DNA of 48,011 bases from Thermoanaerobaculia bacterium (GTDB lineage: Bacteria; Acidobacteriota; Thermoanaerobaculia; Multivoradales; JAHEKO01): positions 8,432 through 56,442 of the forward strand of contig CALZKB010000039.1 in assembly GCA_945787575.1 (NCBI GenBank), read 5' to 3'. Below, one piece after another: positions 24,071 to 31,694 of the stretch. The number at the start of each line of letters is the position of its first letter. Position 1 is the first letter of the stretch. The notes under the pieces are model-generated. The model was not told where the DNA came from, ran no database searches, and saw only the letters and a program-made list of their open reading frames with translations. The position numbers were made by a program, and so were the translations under genes.

Positions 24071-24757
24071 TTAGCGCCGAGCCTTCGACAGGAAGTAGAG
24101 CAGCGTCATCAGGGTCGAGATCGCCGCGGCGACATAGGTCAGCGCCGCGGCGTTGAGAACGGCACTCACGCCTTCACGCTCCTGGCTCGTCACGATCCCG
24201 TGCTCGAACGCCAACGCCTTGGCACGGTTGGAGGCGTCGAACTCGACCGGCAGGGTCACGATCTGGAAGATCAGCGTCAGGCTGAACAACGCTGCGCCGA
24301 TGTAGATCATGGTCGGGCCGGCGTTCGACGAGAGCATAAAGAGGCCGAGTATCATCACCCAATAGCCGAGCTTCGAACCGATGTTCGCAGTCGGTACCAA
24401 CGCCGAGCGCAGCCAGAGGGGAGCGTACTTTCGCGCGTGCTGGATCGCATGTCCGGCTTCGTGACAGGCGACGCCGACGGCCGCCACCGAATTCGAGCCG
24501 AAGACTGGCTCGGACAGTGCCAGCGTCTTGGTCACCGGGTTGTAGTGGTCGGACAGAACTCCGCGGGTCGGTACGATCTTGACGTCGCTGATCCCCGCTT
24601 GCTCGAGCAGCCGAGCAGCCGATTCGGCGCCGGTGAGGCCGCCCATCGTACGCACCTGGGAGTACTTCTTGAAGGCGGACTTGGTCTTCCAACTGGCCCA
24701 CAACGACAACAGCAGAGCGGGTCCAACGAAAAGGAAATAGGTGGGGTCGAATATCAT
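24071..24757 (-). CDS. zinc metallopeptidase, YugP-type membrane protein
   Basis: The 228-residue protein has an N-terminal membrane span (4-22), a metallopeptidase core with HEAGHAIQH (HExxH motif), and three further hydrophobic spans (about 112-135, 140-165 and 200-222). LLEQAGISDVKIV...LSDHYNPVTKTLALSE is characteristic of the Zn_peptidase_2/YugP family. Substrates are unknown. The start is ATG, with AGGAG 8 nt upstream. TGCTAGAAT about 45 nt further up is a likely extended -10, which faces the divergent SDR promoter. Confidence 0.9.
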   Translation of the reverse strand: MIFDPTYFLFVGPALLLSLWASWKTKSAFKKYSQVRTMGGLTGAESAARLLEQAGISDVKIVPTRGVLSDHYNPVTKTLALSEPVFGSNSVAAVGVACHEAGHAIQHARKYAPLWLRSALVPTANIGSKLGYWVMILGLFMLSSNAGPTMIYIGAALFSLTLIFQIVTLPVEFDASNRAKALAFEHGIVTSQEREGVSAVLNAAALTYVAAAISTLMTLLYFLSKARR

Positions 24758-24851
24758 TCGCTTCTCCTGATGGCCGGCCGCGGCGCGCCCGACTCGGCTT
24801 CGATTCTAGCAGCCGCGAGGAGCTGGCAGCAGCTGCTACAGTGCGCTTCTC
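24758..24851. promoter_or_regulatory. divergent promoter between YugP-type and SDR genes
   Basis: The minus-strand TGCTAGAAT precedes a leader with an AGGAG ribosome site. The plus-strand TGCTACAGT (hexamer TACAGT 24837-24842) lies 9 nt before the SDR ATG, with no Shine-Dalgarno. The run gcagcagctgctaca between them is a near-palindrome. Confidence 0.45.
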
Positions 24852-25574
24852 ATGACTTTAGACACCCCATCGGTCGCTTTGGTCACGGGGGGCACCCGTG
24901 GGATCGGCCACGCCGTCGTCGCGGCCCTCCTCACGGAGGGCTGGCAAGTGCACTTTTGCGGTCGTTCCGATTCGTCGGTCGCGCGGGCGCTCGAGACTCT
25001 CGAAAGAGACCATCCCGGTCGCGTCTTCGGTCATACGGTGGATATACGTATCCAGGGCGAAGTGAATTCCCTCGTCGCCGGGGTGCTCGAACAGTCGGGC
25101 CGGGTCGACTGCCTGGTCAACAACGCCGGCCTCGGGCGTTTCGGTCCGGTCGACGCCATCGGTGGCGACGACTGGCGAGAGGTGATCGAGACCAACTTGA
25201 ACGGCGCCTTCTACGCGTTGCGGGCCGTCGCCCGCTCGATGATCGAGCAGGGCTCCGGCTGGATCGTCAACGTCGCCTCGCTCGCCGCCAAGAACCCGTT
25301 CGCCGGGGGCGCCGCCTACAACGCGAGCAAGTTCGGTCTGCTCGGGATGTCGGAGGCGGCGATGCTCGACCTGCGCCACCACGGGATTCGAGTGACGGCG
25401 ATCCTCCCGGGAAGCGTCGACACCGATTTCCGGCCGCCATCCCGTCGCAAGGACACCGACTGGATGCTCACCGGTGAGGACATCGCTCGCACGGTTCTCG
25501 ATCTGCTCTCCTATCCGGATCGCGCACTCCCAAGTCGGATCGAGATCCGGCCGTCCCGTCCCCCCCGTGGCTGA
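24852..25574 (+). CDS. short-chain dehydrogenase/reductase
   Basis: This classical SDR of 240 residues has a glycine-rich NAD(P) loop TGGTRGIG, NNAG, the catalytic Ser in NVASLAAKNP, and YNASK with Tyr and Lys. The acidic/basic switch after strand 2 (CGRSD) suggests NADP(H) preference, which is inference. The FabG-like length and motifs do not define a substrate. Monocistronic by position; a small GC hairpin (GCAGCC/GGCTGC) lies just after the stop. Confidence 0.92.
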   Translation: MTLDTPSVALVTGGTRGIGHAVVAALLTEGWQVHFCGRSDSSVARALETLERDHPGRVFGHTVDIRIQGEVNSLVAGVLEQSGRVDCLVNNAGLGRFGPVDAIGGDDWREVIETNLNGAFYALRAVARSMIEQGSGWIVNVASLAAKNPFAGGAAYNASKFGLLGMSEAAMLDLRHHGIRVTAILPGSVDTDFRPPSRRKDTDWMLTGEDIARTVLDLLSYPDRALPSRIEIRPSRPPRG

Positions 25575-25622
25575 TCGGCAGCCAGGCCGCCGGCTGCGGG
25601 AATCGCAGCTCCTACCGCGAGC
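25575..25622. terminator. possible bidirectional hairpin
   Basis: GCAGCC pairs with GGCTGC across an 8-nt loop between the convergent SDR and anti-sigma genes. No clear T-run follows, so it may only be a weak or Rho-assisted terminator. Confidence 0.3.
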
Positions 25623-26411
25623 CTAGAGCAGGCGAATCATCTCGGACCCGAGACCGAAGAGTACGGTGGCATCGCTCGGGTTGGCGGGCTGAGGCTCGGT
25701 TTCGAGGGTTACCTGCACGGCCCGCGTGTCGGCGGGCATCGTCGGTGAGCCGAGATCGAGCTCGCCGTCGTTGAGGTTGCCCGCCGCGACCACTCCGCTC
25801 TCGGTGATGAACCAGACCCGGTACCAGCTCCCCTCTTGCGCCTCGAGTCCCGCCGTGCGGAGGTACCAATGCTGATGATCGGCGGCCAAGAAGAGGAGCC
25901 CCTGGGGCGCGTCCTCGCCCTCGGCGGCGGTCGGCCTTAGGGGACAGACTTCGACCCCGAGAGTGCCGACTAGCTGCAGATTCTGCTTGGCCGCGGCGAG
26001 ATCCCGCCGAACGGTCTCGAGCGTCGCCGAGGCGAGCCCCAATTCGTCGACTTGACGCTGTAGCCGGGCGAGATCCGCCCGCTGGCTCTGCACCGTGCCG
26101 GCCATCCATAGCGCCAAGCCCAAGGCCAGGGTCGTCAGTCCGGCCGCCAAGGGCAGCAGCCATCGCGGTGCTCTCGGTCGCGGAGTGAGGACGGCGAGCT
26201 CTGGGCGGCGAGCGCCGGCCATGATTCTCTGCTTGAGGTCGGCGGAGGGTTCCTCCGGTTCCAACGCCGCCGCGAGTAGCCCGAAGACCTCTCCGTCGAG
26301 GCGTTCGATCTGGGTCCGCTCGGCCGGCGACAACCGCCCCCAGTCGTCGATCTCGTCCCGTTCGGATCCGTCGAACTCACGCAACCAGGCGAAGACGTCG
26401 GAACGCTCCAT
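25623..26411 (-). CDS. RskA-type anti-sigma factor
   Basis: This 262-residue membrane protein has a cytoplasmic helical domain (1-75), one membrane span (about 82-105), a coiled coil (108-145) and a periplasmic RskA-like beta domain (LQLVGTLGVEVCPLRP...HWYLRTAGLEAQEGSWYRVWF). It lacks the HxxxCxxC zinc motif, as SigK-type anti-sigma factors do. Its ATG overlaps the stop of the sigma gene as TGATG, so the two are translationally coupled. By family, it should hold the sigma factor inactive until regulated proteolysis. The inducing signal is unknown. Confidence 0.85.
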   Translation of the reverse strand: MERSDVFAWLREFDGSERDEIDDWGRLSPAERTQIERLDGEVFGLLAAALEPEEPSADLKQRIMAGARRPELAVLTPRPRAPRWLLPLAAGLTTLALGLALWMAGTVQSQRADLARLQRQVDELGLASATLETVRRDLAAAKQNLQLVGTLGVEVCPLRPTAAEGEDAPQGLLFLAADHQHWYLRTAGLEAQEGSWYRVWFITESGVVAAGNLNDGELDLGSPTMPADTRAVQVTLETEPQPANPSDATVLFGLGSEMIRLL

Positions 26412-27001
26412 CAGAGGAGATCTCCAAGGTCATCTTGCAGTGCCGCTCTCAGTTTTCTCATCGCCAGCAGTGTCCGTGTCTTCACCGTGCCAAGTGGAAT
26501 CTCGGTCTCAGCGGCGATCTCCCGTTGAGTCATCCCCGAGAAGAACGCCAGCTCGAGGACTCGCCGCTGTTCGGGCGGCAACAGCGCCAGCTCGGATTGC
26601 AGGCGAGCCGCTCTTTCCTGTTGCAATACGTTTCGCCCACCCTCCGGGGATTCATGAGTCCGCTTCTCTTCCTTCTGAGCGGCCGCCAGCGTCCGGTCGA
26701 CGACGTTACGGTTGCGGATCCGATCGATCGCCCGACTCCGCGTCATCATCACGAGCCAAGTCGCCACCGACGAGCGCTCGGGGTCGTAGCGCTCGACCTG
26801 GCGCCACGCCTGGAGCAGGACCTCTTGAACGACATCTTCCGCCTCCTGAGGACGGTGGACGAACCGTGACGCCAAGGCGAAGAGCATCGACGAATACCGG
26901 TCGTAGAGCTCGCTCAGAGCATCCTCGTCCCCGCCGACGAGGCGGGCGACGAGCGCCCGGTCTCGAGCCGCCCTCTCGATGGCTGAGAGTTCCTGCTCCA
27001 T
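26411..27001 (-). CDS. ECF RNA polymerase sigma factor (SigK-like)
   Basis: The 196-residue protein has sigma region 2 (ELYDRYSSMLFALASRFV...EDVVQEVLLQAWRQ...SSVATWLVMMTRSRAIDRIR) and region 4 (LPPEQRRVLELAFFSGMTQREIAAETEIPLGTVKTRTLLAMRKLR). This is the usual ECF layout with no region 3. It is co-transcribed with the downstream anti-sigma gene. The start is ATG; TATCGT 13 nt upstream may be its -10, and no Shine-Dalgarno is visible. The regulon is unknown. Confidence 0.93.
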   Translation of the reverse strand: MEQELSAIERAARDRALVARLVGGDEDALSELYDRYSSMLFALASRFVHRPQEAEDVVQEVLLQAWRQVERYDPERSSVATWLVMMTRSRAIDRIRNRNVVDRTLAAAQKEEKRTHESPEGGRNVLQQERAARLQSELALLPPEQRRVLELAFFSGMTQREIAAETEIPLGTVKTRTLLAMRKLRAALQDDLGDLL

Positions 27002-27041
27002 CAGAGCCTAGGACGATACCATCGACCCTGAGGCCTGATCG

Positions 27042-27551
27042 ATGATCCATCCGCCTTTGCCCGTAGCGATCGCCGTCGTCGGATCGGGCGCTTCCGACTC
27101 CGCGATGAAACCGGTCGCCGAAACCGTCGGCCGAGCCTTGGCACGGGCGGGTGTGACTCTCGTCTGCGGCGGCCGCGGCGGAGTGATGGCCGCCGCCGCT
27201 CGGGGAGCACGCCAAGCGGGCGGCCGCACGGTCGGCATCCTTCCCGGCACGGGGCCGGACGATTCGCCTCCCAATCCCTCGATCGAGGTCCCGATTTTCA
27301 CCGGCATGGGGCAGGCTCGCAATCTGGCTGTCGTGCTGAGTGCGGACGTGGTGATCGCCATCGGGGGCGGCTGGGGGACTCTCTCCGAGATCGGACTGGC
27401 CAGGAAGCACGGCCGACCGGTCGTTCTTCTCGGCAACTGGCATCTCGAGCTGCCCGACAAGGTCGACGACCGCAACCTCGTTCACGCGAAGAGCCCGGAA
27501 GAGGCGGTCGAGATCGCGCTCGACCTCGCGCGCGACGGGCCGCGGCGCTAG
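27042..27551 (+). CDS. TIGR00725/LOG-like Rossmann-fold protein
   Basis: This 169-residue protein has the SLOG/lysine-decarboxylase-like signatures VVGSGASD, VCGGRGGVMAAAARGA and GGGWGTLSEIGLA. The family resembles molybdenum cofactor carriers and cytokinin LOG enzymes; most bacterial members have no proven function. The ATG at 27042 is preceded by GAGG. It is divergent from the sigma factor gene with only 40 nt between them, so the promoters overlap. Confidence 0.85.
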   Translation: MIHPPLPVAIAVVGSGASDSAMKPVAETVGRALARAGVTLVCGGRGGVMAAAARGARQAGGRTVGILPGTGPDDSPPNPSIEVPIFTGMGQARNLAVVLSADVVIAIGGGWGTLSEIGLARKHGRPVVLLGNWHLELPDKVDDRNLVHAKSPEEAVEIALDLARDGPRR

Positions 27552-27584
27552 CCAGAGGCCCGTGTCTCAGGTTCGAGAACCCGG

Positions 27585-28142
27585 CTAGCTCTCGTCTTCG
27601 AGGATGGCGCGAAGGGTGGCGATCCACGCCTCGGCGACGCGATGACGCTGGCCGCCGAGTCGAGCGCCACCCGGTGTGCGAAACCGCTCCTCGGACGGGC
27701 CGGGGTCGAGAGCGTCGACCGCTCGATCGACGGGCGTGCGCTTCTTGCCCGCAGCCAAGAGGCGGCTGACGGCGGCGCGAACTCCCGTGCGCTTAAGCAG
27801 AAGGGCGTCGTGAAGCAACGCCTCTTCAATCCGCTGTGGAGAGCTCTCGAGACGCTCGAGCCCGCCTCGAAGGCTAGCCACTTCGGCTGCCTCGAGACCG
27901 AGTCCCCGAACGAAGAGCTGCCAACGACTGCCCGGCGCCAGGCTGCCGAGACGGGCAAGGACACCTTGGAACATGACGAGAAGCGTCAAGAGCTGTCGGT
28001 CGCAATCGACGCCGTCGGACAGTTGGTCGAGCTGGCGCTCGAGCCGCTCGACCTGAACGAACGTGTCGGCCCCGTCGAGCTCGGTGTAGAGCGGCCTGAC
28101 GTAACGCTCGACGCGTTCGCGCCAGTCGGCGGACAGGTTCAT
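27585..28142 (-). CDS. hypothetical helical protein
   Basis: This 185-residue product is predicted all-helical and soluble. It has ELDGADTFVQVERLERQLDQL, LLTLLVMFQGVLARLG and a Arg/Gly-rich C-terminal part (LLHDALLLKRTGVRAAVSRLL, then TPGGARLGGQRH). I do not recognise the family. ATG 28142 overlaps the stop of the HAD gene upstream (ATGA), so it is the second gene of a two-gene operon and may act with that phosphatase. Confidence 0.6.
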   Translation of the reverse strand: MNLSADWRERVERYVRPLYTELDGADTFVQVERLERQLDQLSDGVDCDRQLLTLLVMFQGVLARLGSLAPGSRWQLFVRGLGLEAAEVASLRGGLERLESSPQRIEEALLHDALLLKRTGVRAAVSRLLAAGKKRTPVDRAVDALDPGPSEERFRTPGGARLGGQRHRVAEAWIATLRAILEDES

Positions 28143-28843
28143 CGAAGGCTCGCCTCGGCGAACAGGTGTTGGAGGTCAACGGGGTCGATGTCGGAGAGGC
28201 TCACCACCGCTCCACTGGCGGTAACGAGCTGGCACAGCTGGTGCGAGTGGGCGACCCCCAGGCAGACGAGTCCGGCGCCACTCGCCGCCGCGAGTCCCAT
28301 CGGGGAGTTCTCGACCGCCAGCACTTCGTGGGGGTGCACGAGCCGCTCGGGAAGCGGAGGCTGGTTGTTGAGCTGCTCGACCGCACGCTGGTAGATCTCC
28401 GGATGGGGCTTGCCCCGAAGCACGTCCTCGGCCGAGACGATCGCCTTGAACTGCTGTCGCAGACCGCTCTGGTGAAGTGCCTGGACGATCTCCTCGCGGA
28501 GCGCCCCGCTCACGATCCCGAGCATCAAGCCCTGCTCCGCCGCTCCTTCCACCAGTTCGAGGGCGCCGGGATAGAGCGTGTAGCCACGGCGGCGCACGTG
28601 CTCCTGGTAGAGCGCCGCCTTTCGAGCGACCAGCCGGTTGACCTCCTTGGCGGTCACCTTGCGGCCGGCACGCTCGAGAATCGCCGCGACCACCTCACGG
28701 TCGTTGCGGCCACTCAGATCCGAGGGGAGCTCGGCCGGAGCTCCGAGGCCTTCCTCGCCGAGAACCCGGTCGAGCAGGTCGCGGTGAACACCGAGGTCGT
28801 CGACCAGGACACCATTGAAATCGAACAAGACCGCCCGCAGCAC
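28139..28843 (-). CDS. HAD-superfamily hydrolase, beta-phosphoglucomutase-like
   Basis: The 234-residue protein has a helical cap and motif I as FDFNGVLVDD. The nucleophile Asp is present, but the second position, usually Asp and the general acid/base, is Asn. Motif II is Ser in GIVSGAL, motif III Lys in RGKPHPEIY, and motif IV VENSPMGLAAA. The fold matches the PGMB/phosphatase group; the Asn may reduce phosphoester hydrolysis. The start is GTG 28843, with TAAGAT 6 nt upstream and no Shine-Dalgarno. The same bases overlap the T-run of the terminator of the preceding Spy-like gene. Confidence 0.85.
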   Translation of the reverse strand: MLRAVLFDFNGVLVDDLGVHRDLLDRVLGEEGLGAPAELPSDLSGRNDREVVAAILERAGRKVTAKEVNRLVARKAALYQEHVRRRGYTLYPGALELVEGAAEQGLMLGIVSGALREEIVQALHQSGLRQQFKAIVSAEDVLRGKPHPEIYQRAVEQLNNQPPLPERLVHPHEVLAVENSPMGLAAASGAGLVCLGVAHSHQLCQLVTASGAVVSLSDIDPVDLQHLFAEASLR

Positions 28844-28849
28844 GCCGCC

Positions 28850-28895
28850 ATCTTAAAGAAACGAGGCCACGGCCGGTACTCGACCTGCCGTGGCC
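28850..28895 (-). terminator. Rho-independent terminator of the Spy-like gene, overlapping the next promoter
   Basis: On the minus strand GGCCACGG (28888-28895 read in complement) pairs with CCGTGGCC (28865-28872) and is followed by CTCGTTTCTTT. The T-rich tail runs into TAAGAT, the -10 box of the HAD gene just downstream. Confidence 0.6.
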
Positions 28896-28916
28896 CGCAA
28901 CCGATCGGCGGCCCGA

Positions 28917-29459
28917 TCAGTCGATCTCGGAGGGTGGTCCCCCGAACATCCGGTGCATCCGGTGCATCCGGTGGCCGTGGCCGATCGGCCGGCGGCCACC
29001 GCGCTCTCCGCGCAACTCCTTCATCACCGCGAAGCGCTCGCGCTGTTCCGGCGTGAGGACGTCGGCGAGCTCTTGGTGAAGGGTCTCGCGTGATCGCTTG
29101 GCGGTTTCCAGTCGCCGGTGGATCTCGATCACGAGGGAGCCGACCGCCTCGGCGTCGGCCTGCTCGGCCGAGGCCAGCTCCCGCACCTGTTCATGGAGCT
29201 CGTGGATCGCCTCGAGCTCTGCGCGCATCGAGCTTCCACGACTCTCGTGAATCGTCTTCCATTCCGCGACTTGCTGGTCGGTGAGATCCAGAAAGCGCGT
29301 GATCTTCTCTAGGTGCTCGGCACGCAGGTGCTCGAACTGGGGATGCTCCCGACCCCAGGGGCCTCGGCCTTCCCAATGACCGCCCGGGGCGGCGGTCAAC
29401 GCCGCAGTGACGATCGCCATCACGGCGAGCGAAAGAAGAGTCTTGTTCTTGGTTCTCAT
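28917..29459 (-). CDS. Spy/CpxP-like LTXXQ periplasmic protein with His/Met tail
   Basis: A signal peptide (about 1-23) leads a helical hairpin protein with LTDQQVAEWKTIHES and LTPEQRERF, the paired LTxxQ motifs of the Spy/CpxP/ZraP group. Members act as periplasmic chaperones or metal sensors. The C-terminus GHGHRMHRMHRMFGG is encoded by three tandem ggtgcatcc units and looks like a metal-binding tail. The start is ATG, with AGGACAGGA upstream. It is transcribed divergently from the ECF sigma operon that also ends with an LTXXQ protein, and may belong to that sigma factor's regulon. Confidence 0.85.
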   Translation of the reverse strand: MRTKNKTLLSLAVMAIVTAALTAAPGGHWEGRGPWGREHPQFEHLRAEHLEKITRFLDLTDQQVAEWKTIHESRGSSMRAELEAIHELHEQVRELASAEQADAEAVGSLVIEIHRRLETAKRSRETLHQELADVLTPEQRERFAVMKELRGERGGRRPIGHGHRMHRMHRMFGGPPSEID

Positions 29460-29711
29460 CGGCTGTCCTGTCCTTTCTGTCGGTTCGGTCTCGTCGAGGG
29501 CGATCCATGCCTCTCATAGGGATAGATGCCATCTTCCCGGAACCGGTTACTCGACGCTGCCCCGAGCGCGATCCGGCCCCGGACGCCGGATCCTGTCACC
29601 CTCGCCCGAAGAGAGTTGTTCGTGGCAGGCCCGCCGGGTGACGGGCTGGGTGTAACCTCGTCGAGCCTCACGGCATCTAGGCTAGTAGGAGGTGCTTTCG
29701 AGCTCCGCCCG
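29460..29711. promoter_or_regulatory. divergent control region between Spy-like and ECF operon
   Basis: This 252-nt gap contains GGAACCGGTT (29538-29547). It is a near-palindrome of the GGAAC-type -35 elements used by ECF sigma factors and could serve both directions. An AGGAGG lies at about 29688-29693, some 18 nt before the sigma ATG, which is too far for a normal ribosome site. No other gene is supported here, although the sigma frame is open upstream. Confidence 0.35.
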
Positions 29712-30278
29712 ATGGAAAACGAGACCGTGCACGCGCTGACCCTCCCGATGACTTCGCTGTCCCGTTCGCTGCCGGTCGACGACGACGCGATTCTCGTGGC
29801 CGAAGCCAACGATGGAGACCGCGAAGCCTTCGAGCGATTGGTCGAGCGCCACCAGAATCGTGTCTTTCGCCTCGCGGGGCGCTTCTTCCGTCATCGGGAG
29901 GACGTCGAAGAAGCCGCCCAGGACACCTTTCTCACCGCTTGGACCAAGCTCGGGACCTACAAAGCCAAGGCTCCCTTCGAGCATTGGCTGACGCGCGTAT
30001 GCCTCAACACCTGCTACATGCGGCTTCGCCGCGAGAAACCGCAGGAACGGCTGCCCGCGGAGATCGGGAGCGAGGCCGGCGATCCGAACGCCCGGCTCGA
30101 CGCGGAGCGCTTGCTCGCTCGGCTCGAACCTCGAGACCGTTTCATTCTGCAGCTTCTCCATGGGGAAGGGTGGTCGACCACGGAGATCGCCGCTCAGCTC
30201 GGCTGGACGGTGTCCAACGTCAAGGTCCGTGCCTTCCGCGCCCGGCGCAGGCTCAGGCAGCTCGTGGAGGCTGGGTAG
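29712..30278 (+). CDS. ECF RNA polymerase sigma factor
   Basis: The 188-residue sigma factor has region 2 (AFERLVERHQNRVFRLAGRFF...EDVEEAAQDTFLTAWTKL...APFEHWLTRVCLNTCYMRLR) and region 4 (LEPRDRFILQLLHGEGWSTTEIAAQLGWTVSNVKVRAFRARRRLR). The open frame extends to 29526, but that N-terminal extension has no sigma features; ATG 29712 or 29748 are the likely starts. It is immediately followed (TAG-ATG, no gap) by a zinc anti-sigma gene and then an LTXXQ protein, giving a three-gene stress module. Confidence 0.9.
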   Translation: MENETVHALTLPMTSLSRSLPVDDDAILVAEANDGDREAFERLVERHQNRVFRLAGRFFRHREDVEEAAQDTFLTAWTKLGTYKAKAPFEHWLTRVCLNTCYMRLRREKPQERLPAEIGSEAGDPNARLDAERLLARLEPRDRFILQLLHGEGWSTTEIAAQLGWTVSNVKVRAFRARRRLRQLVEAG

Positions 30279-30656
30279 ATGAACTGCCGGCAAGCACGCA
30301 AGCTCCTCACTCACTCGATGGGTGCCAACGCCCAGGCGCGACGCCACGCCGCCAGCTGTGGGGCCTGCTCGCGCTTCGCGACCCGACTGAAAGAGATCGA
30401 CCGTGCGTTGGTGGCGCCCCGTTCCGAGATTTCGCCGCCACCCGGATTTGCCCGCCGAGTACGAAGTCGGCTGGCACCGACCGAAGATCTGATCGGCTGG
30501 GCCGCGCTGCGCCTGCTGCCGGCCACCCTCGCTGTCGTCCTCCTTCTCTCGTGGTTGAACCTTCGGGGCGAGAGTGTCCAGAACGCCGCCGCCGAGAACC
30601 CCACCGATGCGGTCGTGAGTTGGATGCTCGACCTGAACGTGGGAGATGGATCGTGA
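30279..30656 (+). CDS. zinc-binding anti-sigma factor (zf-HC2/ZAS type)
   Basis: This 125-residue protein has a ZAS-like N-terminus (Cys3, and HxxxCxxC at about 23-30: RRHAASCGACSRF). A linker is followed by one membrane span (about 82-99) and a short periplasmic tail. ZAS proteins bind ECF sigma factors and release them on redox or envelope signals. The ATG directly follows the sigma stop. Its own stop overlaps the next start as GTGA, so the three genes are one transcript. Confidence 0.85.
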   Translation: MNCRQARKLLTHSMGANAQARRHAASCGACSRFATRLKEIDRALVAPRSEISPPPGFARRVRSRLAPTEDLIGWAALRLLPATLAVVLLLSWLNLRGESVQNAAAENPTDAVVSWMLDLNVGDGS

Positions 30657-31117
30657 GCAAGGTCACGGCTCTCGGCCTCGTCCTGGTCGTCTTCCTCGTC
30701 GGCTTGGCCTCCGGAGTGTTGGGTGCCCGGCTGCTCCGCTACGACTCGACCGGTCCGGCCGGGCCTCCAGGTCCGCCGCACCTGCGTGGCTACTTCCTCC
30801 ATCGCGACTTCGACCTCAGCGCCGAACAGCAAGAACGGTTGGACGGGGTATTGCGCCGACGTCAGCAGGAGATCGAACAGCTGCACCGGCGCCTCCGCCC
30901 CGAGGTCGAGGAGCTGATGGATCGGACCCGGCAGGAAGTCGAAGAGATCTTGACCCCCGAGCAGCTCGAGCGCTTCCGCGAGCGGCGAAGGCGTTGGCAG
31001 CGGCACCCTCGCCCGTTCGGCCCGCCAGGCGACGACCACCGTCGTCACCGCGCGCTCCCGAAACAGCGCGAGCAGGAAGAGAACAGGAAGGATCGCCCCG
31101 GGGAGGGAGCTGGCTGA
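30653..31117 (+). CDS. membrane-anchored LTXXQ (Spy/CnrX-like) periplasmic sensor
   Basis: The start is GTG 30653, with GGGAGA upstream and a GTGA overlap with the anti-sigma gene. One N-terminal membrane span (about 5-25) is followed by a Gly/Pro collagen-like linker (GPAGPPGPP) and a helical LTXXQ-type domain (FDLSAEQQERLDGVLRRRQQE...ILTPEQLERFRERR). A His/Arg/Pro tail with RHPRPFGPPGDDHRRH follows. By analogy with CnrYXH-type systems the periplasmic protein may sense metal or envelope damage and control the sigma/anti-sigma pair. That role is inferred from gene order. Confidence 0.8.
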   Translation: MSKVTALGLVLVVFLVGLASGVLGARLLRYDSTGPAGPPGPPHLRGYFLHRDFDLSAEQQERLDGVLRRRQQEIEQLHRRLRPEVEELMDRTRQEVEEILTPEQLERFRERRRRWQRHPRPFGPPGDDHRRHRALPKQREQEENRKDRPGEGAG

Positions 31118-31172
31118 CCGCGCGGTGGTAGAATCCGAACGGATCGGGCCACCCGCCCGTAAGGAGCAGTCA

Positions 31173-31553
31173 ATGGAAACGAACACCTCCAGTCCTCTAG
31201 AGTCCCCGGCCCGGCCGGTTGCCAATCCTGTCGCCCTGACGGACAAGGCCGTCCAGATGGTCAAGATCACGCGCGAGCAGGAGAAGCTCGACGAAGCGTC
31301 GGGGCTGCGCATCGCGGTGCGCGGCGGCGGCTGCAGCGGTTTCGAGTACGCTCTCGATTTCGAGCTCGAGGCCAGGGAGAACGACTTCGTGCTCGAATAC
31401 GAAGGTCTGTCGGTCTTCGTCGATCCGATCAGCGCCCGCTACCTCGAGGGCACCGAGATCGACTACGTGCTGGGAACCACCGGCGCCGGCTTCAAGTTCA
31501 ACAACCCGAAGGCGACGGGAACCTGCGGCTGCGGCTCCTCCTTCGCCGTCTGA
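31173..31553 (+). CDS. iron-sulfur cluster carrier, ErpA/IscA family
   Basis: The 126-residue A-type carrier has the three cluster cysteines in VRGGGCSGFEYAL and TGTCGCGSSFAV. It passes Fe-S clusters to apo-proteins. ATG 31173 is preceded by AAGGAG at an ideal distance, and TAGAAT about 40 nt upstream is a likely -10. An N-terminal extension of about 30 residues (METNTSSPLESPAR) precedes the domain. The neighbouring convergent gene, ygfZ, also belongs to Fe-S metabolism. Confidence 0.93.
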   Translation: METNTSSPLESPARPVANPVALTDKAVQMVKITREQEKLDEASGLRIAVRGGGCSGFEYALDFELEARENDFVLEYEGLSVFVDPISARYLEGTEIDYVLGTTGAGFKFNNPKATGTCGCGSSFAV

Positions 31554-31694
31554 CAGCCAGCCGGCATCTCCCGCCCCGTCCGTAGCCGGGAGGCCTGAGC
31601 CCCGGTCGACGGGCGGGAACGGTGCAGCTTCTCCAACGACTGTCCAGTGGGCCGCCAGAGGGCAGTGCCCCTCCGATCAAGAGCTGCTCTGGAC
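31554..31694. other. intergenic spacer with GC hairpins
   Basis: The 141 nt between the convergent erpA-type and ygfZ genes contain CTCCCG/CGGGAG and other short inverted repeats. I see no convincing ORF and no T-run terminator. It may be a repeat element, which only a genome comparison would show. Confidence 0.35.

Noticed and set aside
27552-27584. tRNA T-arm-like string GGTTCGAGAACCC
   Set aside because: No acceptor, D-arm or anticodon stem can be built around it; the upstream sequence is coding.
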